A stretch of DNA of 64,000 bases. It comes from Chloroflexota bacterium. Its GTDB lineage: Bacteria > Chloroflexota > Dormibacteria > Dormibacterales > Dormibacteraceae. The notes below the pieces were generated by a model. The model was given only the letters and a program-made list of their open reading frames with translations, did no database searches and had not been told where the DNA came from. Positions 33,513 to 42,044 of the stretch are shown one piece after another; position 1 is the stretch's first letter; every line of letters begins with the position of its first letter. The position numbers and the translations under genes are program-made. The stretch covers positions 1 to 64,000 of the forward strand of contig VBGP01000008.1 of the NCBI GenBank assembly GCA_005880795.1. The letters are read 5' to 3'.

Positions 33513-34699
33513 GCGCCACCGACCAGTCTGGGTCGGCCCTGCTTCGACGCCGCCGCTCGGGCCGCGCCGCAGGCTGGGCAGAACGCCATCGTCGGCACGA
33601 TCCGATGGCACTCCGGACATGGCGCATCTGGTCCGATCTCGTGCTCGGCGCCTTCTGCCAGCAGCGCCTCATGGATGACCAGGCGCAGGTAGAGAAGGAG
33701 CCCGGCCGTGGCCACCCCCAGGATCGCCACGTCGAAGATGAGGTCCTGTATCACGAACGTGACCATCCCGAGCAGGACCTGAACGCCAAACGCGACAACC
33801 AGCGCCGCCGTCACTGAAGACCGCCGCGGCCGGCCGCTCCGACGCCGGTCGTAGCGGCGCAGCCACGCCGCCGCGGCCACCAGCCCGCTGGTGCAGGCGT
33901 TGATCAGCATCACCAGCAGTCCCGCACGCGTGAGCCGCACCGCCCAATCGAGCGTCGAACCGGCGCCGACGAGAGGTCCGGTGAGCAGCGGCCAGAAGCG
34001 GGTCAAGGCGCTGGCCAGCGTGAAACCGAGGGCCGAAGCGGCGCCAAAGCTCAACCCGTCAAGCGGTTCCCGAAAGCGCTCGCGGAACATATAGAGGAAG
34101 AGGGGGCCCGCCAGCATGAGTGCCTGCGCTGCCACCGGGATGACGATGCCGGCCAGCACAAACGCCGTTGCCCGATCGCCGGTGATGAGCAGCTGCTCCA
34201 GCGATTCGCCGGAGAGCCTCGTGAATGCGATGCCCAGCGCTGCGCCGATCACCATCGTGGCGCCGATCACCAGCCACGGCTCGGACTCGTAGACCTCGAC
34301 CTCGTAGAGATAAATGAGATAAAGGACGGGCACGACGAGAACCGCCGCCACGGTGGCAAGTGCAAAGAGGTGTAACGCGGCGAGCACGGCGACGAGCGCC
34401 GCGCCCGCGAGCAACGCCAGGCGAAACGAGGCGCCGCGACGATGCGGCAGGTGCGGCAAGAGGGTGCTTATGATCGCGAGCTGAACCACGCGCTCGTTGG
34501 GCACCGCCGCGAAGGCATGGCTCCGGCGCCTGTTGTTCATCGTCAGATGCGCGCCGCAGTGGCCGCAGAACTCACCGGCCGGCACGATCGAACCGCAGTG
34601 CGGACACGTCTCGAGCGGCGGCCGCTCGAACGGTCGCGCGCCTGTTTCACCCGCGCGCCTGCCCGGGCTCTGTCTTCGCTCCGGCCCGCGCTGCTTCAT
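33509..34699 (-). CDS. PrsW-superfamily membrane protein with degenerate active site and two zinc ribbons
   Basis: 396 residues. An N-terminal zinc ribbon (CPHCG and CGHCG) is followed by seven or eight helices and a C-terminal zinc ribbon (CPECH and CPACG). The membrane part follows the PrsW/CAAX-like protease layout: YEVEVYESEPW before the first core helix and EPLDGLSFGAASALGF later. In PrsW the helix between them carries the catalytic EExxK; here the matching stretch is IPVAAQALMLAG, with no acidic residue. It is probably a non-proteolytic relative. ATG 34699 overlaps the sedolisin stop (ATGA). Confidence 0.65.
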   Translation of the reverse strand: MKQRGPERRQSPGRRAGETGARPFERPPLETCPHCGSIVPAGEFCGHCGAHLTMNNRRRSHAFAAVPNERVVQLAIISTLLPHLPHRRGASFRLALLAGAALVAVLAALHLFALATVAAVLVVPVLYLIYLYEVEVYESEPWLVIGATMVIGAALGIAFTRLSGESLEQLLITGDRATAFVLAGIVIPVAAQALMLAGPLFLYMFRERFREPLDGLSFGAASALGFTLASALTRFWPLLTGPLVGAGSTLDWAVRLTRAGLLVMLINACTSGLVAAAAWLRRYDRRRSGRPRRSSVTAALVVAFGVQVLLGMVTFVIQDLIFDVAILGVATAGLLLYLRLVIHEALLAEGAEHEIGPDAPCPECHRIVPTMAFCPACGAARAAASKQGRPRLVGGA

Positions 34700-36339
34700 C
34701 CCCCACCCTTGATGTAGCGCACCCATGCCGCGTCGAGCGCGCCCGCGTCCATGCTGCCCCAGCCCGTGGCGAAGTCCCAACCGGTCCCAGCGTCGTAGAA
34801 GAGGTTGTTCCCGGACGTCACGTCGTGGAAGGGTTTCGGGCTGAGCCGCGAAGAGTTCTCGCCCATCCAGTAAAGCGCCGGGTTGGCGAAACCAATCTCG
34901 TGCAGGCCTTTTTGCTTCAGGTCCTGGTTGATCAACGCGGCCGTGCCGGCCCACAGAGGCGTTGCCGCCGACGTTCCACCGACCTGCTCGTCCCGGCCGC
35001 CGAAGATGATGTGAAACCCCGTCAGCGGGTCGGCATCTGCGGAGACGTCGGGGACCTGGCGCTGCCCGTGCGCGCCCGGCTGACCCTCGCTCTTCTGGTA
35101 GTTCGGCATGGCGTAAAACTGGCTCGCACCCCCGCCCCCGCCGCTCTGGTCGAGGGGGCTGCCCCATGCGTACTCCTTGAAATACACGCCTTGTTGAGAC
35201 TCGAAGACGGTGGTGCCGCCGACGGTTGTGACCGTCGGCAGCGTCGACGGGAAGCTGCCCGCGGGATTTTGGTCGAGGCCGCACGTATACGCGCCGTTGT
35301 CTCCGCTGGCGACGAAATGCGACATGCCCAGTGCCACGGCTCGATCCTGGATCGCCGCGTAGTTGTCGCGAGCGCCGCTTGGCGTGTCGGGCTCGCAAGA
35401 CCCCAGGCTCTCGGAGATGATCGAGCCAAGGTGATCCGTGACCATCTGGTCGAACGCCCGATCGCTGTGGCCGAAGTCCGGTGACGAGAAGTAGACGACC
35501 AGCTTGGCGTTGGGCGCCACCTCATGGAGGATCTCCAGGTCGAGTGCGGTCTCGCCCTGCGCCTTCTCGGGCGTACCCCAGTTCGAGTCGCGCTTCAGGG
35601 TGAGCACCGATTCGAACGCGGGAAGCCCGAACTTCGCGGCGAACTTGTCCAGGTCGGTCATGTTCGGCAGGTCGTCGATCTCGGGCAGCATGATCGTCTG
35701 TCCGGTGCCGTCGAGACCGGCGTCGCGAAGCGGCTTGAGGTTGTAGTAGCTCAACACATCGACGGGGACGAGGCCGCCGGGGCGGACGGCGTAGCCGTGG
35801 TCACGGCGGTAGCTGTCCAGGCCGCTGACCGCGGCGGCGGCGGCGGCGATCGTCGCCGGGAGACGTGGCTGATCGAGCGTGGCGTAAAAGATCATGCCGT
35901 CGGACATCCGGTAGTTTTCGATGTCCACGCCGAGCAGCTGGGAGGCAGCTGGTGCGGGGCCGTCGGCGGCGATGAGGCTCGATGGTGGCCGCCAGACCGC
36001 GCGCAGACCGGCGGTCTCCAGCGTCGCCATGGCTCTCTGGACTAGAACCGGTTCGGGTCCGAATCGGGCTGCGTACTCGGATGCGGATACCGTCTTCCCA
36101 GATGTGAGAAGTGCATCGAGCTGGCCCTGGTTGCGGACCTTGAGGCCGAAGCTGAGAAAAATGGTCGTGGACGAGTCGGCGGCTCCAAGGCGAGTTGACC
36201 GGCTGATCGCCTGAGCCAAAGTAGGAGGGGGCTTCTCCAGACCCCTCCCCACTTGCTGGGGAGGGCTAGGGTGGGGGGACTGGCAACCCGAAAGCGCAAC
36301 AAGGCAAATCGCTGCCGCCGCTGCTGCTGGCAATTTCAC
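34696..36339 (-). CDS. Sedolisin (S53) serine-carboxyl peptidase, predicted lipoprotein
   Basis: 547 residues. A lipobox LVALSGC at 14-20 precedes a linker, then a pro-kumamolisin domain (about 45-170) and the S53 catalytic domain. The triad is visible as Glu and Asp in GETALDLE and Ser in GGTSAATPLWAG; oxyanion Asp lies in ASGDNGAY. The calcium site near the C-terminus is DVTSGNN and GWDFATGWGSMD. Such enzymes work at acidic pH outside the cell. The linker just after the Cys is encoded by a GC-rich palindrome. The GTG start overlaps the GNAT stop. Confidence 0.9.
   Translation of the reverse strand: MKLPAAAAAAICLVALSGCQSPHPSPPQQVGRGLEKPPPTLAQAISRSTRLGAADSSTTIFLSFGLKVRNQGQLDALLTSGKTVSASEYAARFGPEPVLVQRAMATLETAGLRAVWRPPSSLIAADGPAPAASQLLGVDIENYRMSDGMIFYATLDQPRLPATIAAAAAAVSGLDSYRRDHGYAVRPGGLVPVDVLSYYNLKPLRDAGLDGTGQTIMLPEIDDLPNMTDLDKFAAKFGLPAFESVLTLKRDSNWGTPEKAQGETALDLEILHEVAPNAKLVVYFSSPDFGHSDRAFDQMVTDHLGSIISESLGSCEPDTPSGARDNYAAIQDRAVALGMSHFVASGDNGAYTCGLDQNPAGSFPSTLPTVTTVGGTTVFESQQGVYFKEYAWGSPLDQSGGGGGASQFYAMPNYQKSEGQPGAHGQRQVPDVSADADPLTGFHIIFGGRDEQVGGTSAATPLWAGTAALINQDLKQKGLHEIGFANPALYWMGENSSRLSPKPFHDVTSGNNLFYDAGTGWDFATGWGSMDAGALDAAWVRYIKGGG
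36217..36281. repeat. Palindromic GC-rich element inside the sedolisin coding sequence
   Basis: CCCTCCCC at 36243-36250 and GGGGAGGG at 36258-36265 form a perfect stem around a 7-base loop, next to CTAGGGTGGGG. It resembles the intergenic element at 6632-6716 (CCCTCTCCCC arms). Here it is translated as the Pro-rich linker directly after the lipoprotein cysteine, in frame. Confidence 0.55.
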
Positions 36340-37217
36340 GGGAAGGTAGCTTCCCAGACCTCGGCTTCGAACATCACCGCAAAGCCAAGCTTTCCGTACA
36401 CGTCGTACGCCCGCATCGGGCTCAATCCGTCGACATACAACGACGCGTGACGCGCGCCGGCGCGGCGGAGACGGTGGAGCGATTCAGCCACCAACCATCC
36501 GGCAAGACCACGCCGCCTGTGCTCCGGCACCGTGCCGACCGAGCTCACGAGCCCGACCGGCTGGGGCCGCGTGTCGCCGGGATAAGCCTCGATCTCGGCC
36601 AGCGTCATCGCGGCGGGTGCGCCGCCCTCCGATGTCACCGCCATCAGGCTCAGCTCGCGCAGCTTGCCGGCGAGGATCTCGCCCTCGGCCCGGGGCACGA
36701 AGCGCCAATGGTCCACGAACGTCCGGTTGAACATCTCCGACCAGCGGCCGGGCGGCACAGAAGTTCCGTCGATCATCCGGTAGCCGGGCACCGGCGCCAC
36801 GTCCGGCAGTCGGTCTTCCACGCTGCGGTCCATTCGCCACCATGGGCGGACCACTTTCAAGCCCGAGTCCGCGAGGCCGTCACCGCGGCCCTTGGCGACG
36901 GTGGTCTGGACGATGCTCGCGCCGGCCGCGCGCGCGAACTGCACGCCCCAGCGCACCATGTCGCGATACCTGTCGCCGTGACCCGCCGCATACACGGTCG
37001 CGATCAAGCCGTCGGTCGAAGGCCGGCTCATCACGAGTACGGAGCCTGCGATCCGGTCGCCAACTTCGATGACTCGCGACTTGGTCTCCCAATCGAAACG
37101 CGCCAGCACGCGCCGTAAGAAGCCTTCGCTCGGCACGATGTCCTGGCGACCTTCGACCACCTCGCTGCGCATGAGCTCGATCAGCCCGGGCAGGTCCGCC
37201 TCGCGTCCGGACCTCAT
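36336..37217 (-). CDS. Tandem-GNAT acetyltransferase (mycothiol-synthase-like architecture)
   Basis: 293 residues containing two GNAT folds. The C-terminal one has the clear acetyl-CoA loop TVPEHRRRGLAGWLVAESL and YDVYGKLGF. The N-terminal one is degenerate. Layout resembles mycothiol synthase and other double-GNAT enzymes, but no mycothiol genes are near, so the substrate is open. ATG 37217 overlaps the CDF stop and its own stop overlaps the sedolisin start, so it sits mid-operon. Confidence 0.72.
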   Translation of the reverse strand: MRSGREADLPGLIELMRSEVVEGRQDIVPSEGFLRRVLARFDWETKSRVIEVGDRIAGSVLVMSRPSTDGLIATVYAAGHGDRYRDMVRWGVQFARAAGASIVQTTVAKGRGDGLADSGLKVVRPWWRMDRSVEDRLPDVAPVPGYRMIDGTSVPPGRWSEMFNRTFVDHWRFVPRAEGEILAGKLRELSLMAVTSEGGAPAAMTLAEIEAYPGDTRPQPVGLVSSVGTVPEHRRRGLAGWLVAESLHRLRRAGARHASLYVDGLSPMRAYDVYGKLGFAVMFEAEVWEATFP

Positions 37218-38587
37218 GCCGTGACGCGTGTCACAACCTCATGCACTTCAGGAATCTCTCGGCGGATGGTCTCCTCGAGCTGGCTCTCGATCTCGTGCGC
37301 GTGCTCGAGGCTGATTTCGCCGGAGACCTCGGCCACGACGTGGGCATAGATGCGATTGTTTCGGTCGCTGAGCTCGAGGTCGAGGCAGCGCCGCACCTCC
37401 GGATGAGCTTCAACGATCTCGCGCATGCGAGCCGCGAGCTGGGCCCGGCGGCTCGTCACGTCTTCACCGGGCACGACTTCCGGCTCCATGGGCTCGAGGT
37501 GGATGTCGATGCGCGTCACCTCGGGGAGCTCCGCGCGAATCGACCGCTCCAGCCGGCGGCTGGTGCCGGACGCGGTGGCCAGGGTCTGGTCGCCCGGCAG
37601 CTTCGCATGCATGGTGAGGTGCAGCGACCCGTCGGCCTCGCGCTCCACCGTCACGTTGTGTAGGTCGCGAACACCTCCGTTTCGCGCCGCAGCGGCGTGG
37701 ATGCGCTCCACGATGTCGCTTTGCTGAGCCTGACCTTCCACCGCGACGGCCAGGTCGAGTCCCGGCAGCACCGAGCGGGCGTGCATCTTCACAGCGTCCA
37801 CCAGCGCGCCGGCCGCCTCGACGGAGAGCATGCGACCGGTGGCGATGCTGGCGTCGCCGATCATGGTGGGTCCAGACCTTCGCACCCGCACTGACCGCAC
37901 CTCGCGCACGCCGTCGACGTCGCGAATCGCATCGCGCAGCTGCTTTTCGGCGCCGGCCGGCGCGCGGTCGATCAGGATGTCGCCCGAGCGCCACGCCAGC
38001 TGTCCCGCCGCGCGCGCGACGATCCCCGCGACCAGCAGCGCCGCCACCGAGTCGGCCCAGGTGAAACCAATCCGCACTCCGATGAGGCCGGCGATCACGC
38101 CCAGCGTGGCCAGCACGTCGGAGAGCCGGTTGGTGGCGTCGGCGAGCATGGCTTCGCTGGAGGCGAGGCGGCCGACGCGCCGCAGGACGCCGGCCCGCCC
38201 GGCTTCGATCACGAGCGTGACGATGAGCAACCCGAACGCATAGCCGGCGGGATTGACGGCGGAGCCACCCTCGACGAGCCGGCGGATCGCTTCGAAGGCG
38301 ATGAACGCAGCGGTGACCAGCAGCAGGATGCCCTCGGCGAACGCGGCCAGGTTTTCGGTCCGGCCATGCCCATAGGGGTGCTCGGTGTCGGCAGGCTTGT
38401 GGGACGTGCGGACCGCGGCCAACGTGAATCCGCTGGCCGCCAGGTCGAGGAAAGAGTGCGCGGCCTCACTCAGGATGCCGAGGCTCCCGGTGAGGACACC
38501 GACCACGAGCTTGGCGACGACGAGCGCCACGCCGATGGCGAGGGAGCCCAAAGCGACGAGCTCTGGACGCCGTTCCACCCTTCTCAC
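37214..38587 (-). CDS. Cation diffusion facilitator with extended repeated C-terminal domain
   Basis: 457 residues, against roughly 300 for a typical CDF. The six-helix core has metal-site SEAAHSFLDLAA and HPYGHGRTENLAA, then ATNRLSDVLATLG. After about residue 205 come three successive ferredoxin-like cation-binding dimerisation domains, each opening with an IRDVDGV or HPEVR-like strand. It exports a divalent metal such as Zn, Mn or Fe using protons. It heads the coupled operon that includes the metal-binding zinc-ribbon proteins. A GTG start is used. Confidence 0.85.
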   Translation of the reverse strand: MRRVERRPELVALGSLAIGVALVVAKLVVGVLTGSLGILSEAAHSFLDLAASGFTLAAVRTSHKPADTEHPYGHGRTENLAAFAEGILLLVTAAFIAFEAIRRLVEGGSAVNPAGYAFGLLIVTLVIEAGRAGVLRRVGRLASSEAMLADATNRLSDVLATLGVIAGLIGVRIGFTWADSVAALLVAGIVARAAGQLAWRSGDILIDRAPAGAEKQLRDAIRDVDGVREVRSVRVRRSGPTMIGDASIATGRMLSVEAAGALVDAVKMHARSVLPGLDLAVAVEGQAQQSDIVERIHAAAARNGGVRDLHNVTVEREADGSLHLTMHAKLPGDQTLATASGTSRRLERSIRAELPEVTRIDIHLEPMEPEVVPGEDVTSRRAQLAARMREIVEAHPEVRRCLDLELSDRNNRIYAHVVAEVSGEISLEHAHEIESQLEETIRREIPEVHEVVTRVTA

Positions 38588-38639
38588 GGCTCCACTTTAA
38601 GGGGACGTTTAGCGCCCCCCGCGACGAGCGCGCTCTTCT

Positions 38640-39641
38640 TTATCTCAGCCTGGACGCGGACTCAAAAAGCTGATCCTCGGTGCCGAGGGCGATGACAAGG
38701 TCGCCCTCCTCGAGCCTTGCGCTCGCCGGTGGATTGACATTCACCGTCCCATCGGTCTTGCGCACCGCCAGCACCCTCGCCGCGCTGGGCGCCAGCAGTC
38801 CGGCCTCCTCGAGCGTGCTGCCGATCGCTTTGCTCGCCGGCGTCATGACCATCTCTTCGACGCCGATCCCGGCCTCGCCGTGGTGCAGCGTGTCGAGCAG
38901 GTCGACCATCGCCGGCCGGATGGCGAGCTCGGCCATGCGGTGCCCGGCCATGACGTAAGGCGAGATCGTGCGCGTGGCTCCGGCCAGCTCGAGGCGCCGG
39001 ATGGAGTCGGGCCGTCCGGCCCGGGCGACGATGTAGAGCTTGGGGTTGAAGGCGCGCGCGGCGAGCACGATGTAAACCGCGCGCTCGTCTGAGTCGACCG
39101 CGGAGACGAGTCCACGCGCGCGCTCGATCCCGGCTTGCAGGAGCACGTCCTCCTTCGACGCGTCGCCTTCGATGTGGAGCCTGCCTTCGGCGCGAATCCG
39201 CTCCAGCGCCTCCTCCGTCTGATCAATCACGACGAAAGGGACTTTGTGTTCTTCGAACTCCGCCACGATCTGCGTGCCGATTCGGCCGTAGCCACAGATG
39301 ATGAAGTGGTCGCGTAAATGTTTGAGATCTCGTTGCAACTGTCGCTCTCTCCGGTACCTGCCGAATGCATTGTCCGCCAGCGTCTCAGCGAAAACACCAA
39401 AGCCGTAAAGCATCGTCGCCACGCCGATCACGATCAGGCCGGACGTGAACAGCCGTCCCGCCGGGCCCTGCGGATGAACCTCCGTGTACCCGACGGTGCT
39501 GATCGTGATGATGACCATGTAGAACGAGTCGAGCAGGTCCCAGCCGTTGATCAGCCTGTAACCGATGATCCCGACCACGATCACGATGCCGAGCAGCACC
39601 GCCGGGAGTCGAAAACGGCGGAGCGGGTGCTCCATTTTCAT
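38640..39641 (-). CDS. Two-helix K+ channel with RCK/TrkA domains
   Basis: 333 residues. Helices at about 12-30 and 63-87 flank a pore with selectivity filter TVGYTEV. TrkA-N follows, with the nucleotide-binding IICGYGRIG and the acidic end of FVVIDQTEE, then TrkA-C from about 255. It passes K+ across the membrane under NAD(H), ATP or cyclic dinucleotide control; with a diguanylate cyclase in the window c-di-GMP is noted only as a possibility. It follows the fumarase gene by 11 bases and is probably co-transcribed. Confidence 0.9.
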   Translation of the reverse strand: MKMEHPLRRFRLPAVLLGIVIVVGIIGYRLINGWDLLDSFYMVIITISTVGYTEVHPQGPAGRLFTSGLIVIGVATMLYGFGVFAETLADNAFGRYRRERQLQRDLKHLRDHFIICGYGRIGTQIVAEFEEHKVPFVVIDQTEEALERIRAEGRLHIEGDASKEDVLLQAGIERARGLVSAVDSDERAVYIVLAARAFNPKLYIVARAGRPDSIRRLELAGATRTISPYVMAGHRMAELAIRPAMVDLLDTLHHGEAGIGVEEMVMTPASKAIGSTLEEAGLLAPSAARVLAVRKTDGTVNVNPPASARLEEGDLVIALGTEDQLFESASRLR

Positions 39642-39652
39642 GGGTCGAGCAG

Positions 39653-41065
39653 TCAGCCGCCCCCGCCTGGACCCTCTAGACCTGGCCTGGTCATCTTGCC
39701 GAGGTCGAGGACCTTGTTCAGCTCCTTTTCACCGACGCCTCGCGCGCGGGCCAGCTGGCGGATCGATCGCCCGGTCCGCATCGACTCCTTGGCCAGCTTC
39801 GCAGCCTCGTCGTACCCGATTACGGGGTTGAGCGCAGTGGCGAGCATCGGACTTCGCTCGACCAGCTCGGGTCCGCGGTCGGTCGCCTGCAGGCCTTCGA
39901 CGCAGCGTTCGGAGAAATTGCTCGTCGCCGCGGCGAGCAGTGTGATCGACTCGAGAATGGCCTGCGCCGCGACCGGCATCATCACATTGAGCTCGAACAG
40001 GCTGCCTGCCTGTCCGGCCACAACGACCGTGGTGTCGTTGCCGTAGACGCGCGCGATCACCATCAGCAGCGACTCGATGATCACAGGGTTGACCTTGCCC
40101 GGCATGATGCTGGAGCCGGGCTGCGTCTCGGGCAGCCGCAGCTCGCCGAGACCGGCGATCGGACCCGTCCCCATCAGCCGTATGTCCGAGCCGACCTTCC
40201 ACAGGCTCGTCGCAATTGTCCGCAGCGCGCCGTGCGCGGCGACCACTGCATCGATCGTGGCCTGCGCGTGGAAGTGGTTGGTCGATTCCTTGACAGGCAC
40301 GCCGCTCGCTTTCGCGAGGCGAGCCGCCGCGATGCGCGCGTACTGAGGGTGCGTATTGATGCCGGTGCCTACCGCGGTGCCGCCGAGTGGCACCCGCGCC
40401 AGCTCGTCGACCGCGCCACCAGCGCGGCGGATCGACTCCTCGACCTGGCCCGCGTAGCCCTTGAATTCCTGGCCGAGGCGGATCGGAGTGGCGTCCTGGA
40501 GATGTGTGCGCCCGGTCTTGACCACCGGCCAGAACTCCTTGCTTTTCGCTTCGAGCGCGCCCTGCAGACGTTCCAGCGCGGGGATGAGCTCGTCCTGGAT
40601 CGCCATCGCGGCGGCGAGCTGGATCGCGGTCGGGATGACGTCGTTCGATGATTGGCCGAGGTTGACGTGGTCGTTGGGATGGACCAGCTTGGAGCCGCGC
40701 TCGCCGCCGAGGATCTCAGTGGCCCGGTTTGCGATGACCTCATTGGCGTTCGTGTTAGTCGACGTGCCCGAACCCGTCTGGTAGACGTCGATCGGAAACT
40801 GATCGTCGAGCTTCCCATCGATTACTTCCTGGGCCGCCGCCGCGACCGCGCGGGCGCGCCTCCGTGGCAGGAGGCCCAGCTCCCGGTTCGTCTGCGCTGC
40901 CGCACGCTTGACCATCCCCAGGGCGCGGATGAAACGGCGTGGCATCGGCCGGCCGGAGATGGGGAAGTTGATGACCGCACGCTGGGTCGAGGCGCCGTAA
41001 TAGGCGTCGGCTGGGACCTGCATCTCGCCCATCGAGTCGCGCTCGATACGAGTGCGTTTCGCCAC
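39653..41065 (-). CDS. fumC: Class II fumarate hydratase
   Basis: 470 residues. It interconverts fumarate and malate in the TCA cycle. The signature GSSIMPGKVNP lies near residue 320, with YQTGSGTSTNTNANEVIANRA near 95 and HPNDHVNLGQSSND near 130. The C-terminus (LNKVLDLGKMTRPG) is fumarase type. FPIDVYQTGSG is shared with aspartate ammonia-lyases, so aspartase is the main alternative. It begins 25 bases from the divergent ppx gene. Confidence 0.88.
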   Translation of the reverse strand: MAKRTRIERDSMGEMQVPADAYYGASTQRAVINFPISGRPMPRRFIRALGMVKRAAAQTNRELGLLPRRRARAVAAAAQEVIDGKLDDQFPIDVYQTGSGTSTNTNANEVIANRATEILGGERGSKLVHPNDHVNLGQSSNDVIPTAIQLAAAMAIQDELIPALERLQGALEAKSKEFWPVVKTGRTHLQDATPIRLGQEFKGYAGQVEESIRRAGGAVDELARVPLGGTAVGTGINTHPQYARIAAARLAKASGVPVKESTNHFHAQATIDAVVAAHGALRTIATSLWKVGSDIRLMGTGPIAGLGELRLPETQPGSSIMPGKVNPVIIESLLMVIARVYGNDTTVVVAGQAGSLFELNVMMPVAAQAILESITLLAAATSNFSERCVEGLQATDRGPELVERSPMLATALNPVIGYDEAAKLAKESMRTGRSIRQLARARGVGEKELNKVLDLGKMTRPGLEGPGGGG

Positions 41066-41090
41066 GCCGTGATTCTAGAGTTCCAAATGA

Positions 41091-42005
41091 ATGCGTCTCG
41101 CCGCGCTGGACATCGGGTCGAATACGGTCCATGTCTTGGTCGCCGACGTCGTGAGGGGCCGGCTCGAGGAGGTGGCCCACTACGTCGAGATGCCGGAGCT
41201 CGGTCCCCAGGTCGCCCGCAGCGGAGCTATCGGCAGCCGCGCCAGCATCGCTCTCCGCGCGCTGCGGAAGGTCTGCGGGCAGGCCCGCTCACATGGCTAC
41301 GACCACCTCATCGCGTGCGCCACCCAGGCCGTGCGTCAGGCATCCGACGGACGGGCCTTCGTCCGCCAGGCCAGCTCGGCGATCGGGGTGCCGGTCCGGA
41401 TCATTTCCTCGAAGCGCGAGGCCGAGCTCAGCTTTCTCGGCGCGGCGAGCCGCCACGCCACCCGCCGCGAGTGGGCGCTGGTCGACCTCGGCGGCGCCTC
41501 CACTGAGGTCGTCATCGCGAGAGGCGAGAAGATGCTGCGATCCGCCGGCCTCGCGATCGGCTCCGGGGTGCTGGCCGCGACGTACCTCTCAGATCCGCCC
41601 AGACCCCAGGAGCGCGCCCGCCTGCGCAGGGCAGCCCTCCGTGAGCTGGCCCGGGCACCGGATGGGGACGTGGAGCGGCTGGTCGCCACGGGCGGCACGG
41701 CCTCGAACCTGCCCGGGTTGCTGGCCCGGCGCAACCCGCCGCCGGTCCTGACGACCGCCGACCTGCTGACCTGCGAGTCTCGCCTCGACGGACATCGGGC
41801 AAGCCACCTGGCGACCCTGTACAGCATGCCGGTGAACCGGATCAAGGCGCTACGGGCGGGCGTGGAGGCCCTGCTCCTCCTCCTCGACTGGTACGGCCTG
41901 GCGCTGCTTCACGTCAGCCACGAGGGTGTGCGCCACGGGATGCTGCTGGCCTACGTGGAACGTGGAGAGAACTGGTGGCGGGACCCACCCCACGAAATCA
42001 CGTGA
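41091..42005 (+). CDS. Ppx/GppA-family phosphatase
   Basis: 304 residues, one ASKHA-fold module without the C-terminal HD domain of E. coli Ppx. ATPase-like motifs are ALDIGSNTVHVLV at the N-terminus, ALVDLGGASTEVV in the middle and LVATGGTASNLPG. It hydrolyses polyphosphate or pppGpp, so it affects phosphate storage or the stringent response. A second ATG sits 4 bases upstream in another frame. Its neighbour downstream is a CDF transporter, 39 bases away. Confidence 0.85.
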   Translation: MRLAALDIGSNTVHVLVADVVRGRLEEVAHYVEMPELGPQVARSGAIGSRASIALRALRKVCGQARSHGYDHLIACATQAVRQASDGRAFVRQASSAIGVPVRIISSKREAELSFLGAASRHATRREWALVDLGGASTEVVIARGEKMLRSAGLAIGSGVLAATYLSDPPRPQERARLRRAALRELARAPDGDVERLVATGGTASNLPGLLARRNPPPVLTTADLLTCESRLDGHRASHLATLYSMPVNRIKALRAGVEALLLLLDWYGLALLHVSHEGVRHGMLLAYVERGENWWRDPPHEIT

Positions 42006-42044
42006 TTTCGTTGGGACCCCTGAGGCGATGGGTAGAGTGAATTC

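Noticed and set aside
34700-35398. Upstream extension of the PrsW-like gene
   Set aside because: It is antiparallel in frame to the sedolisin catalytic domain and Arg/Gly-rich; ATG 34699 overlaps the sedolisin stop.
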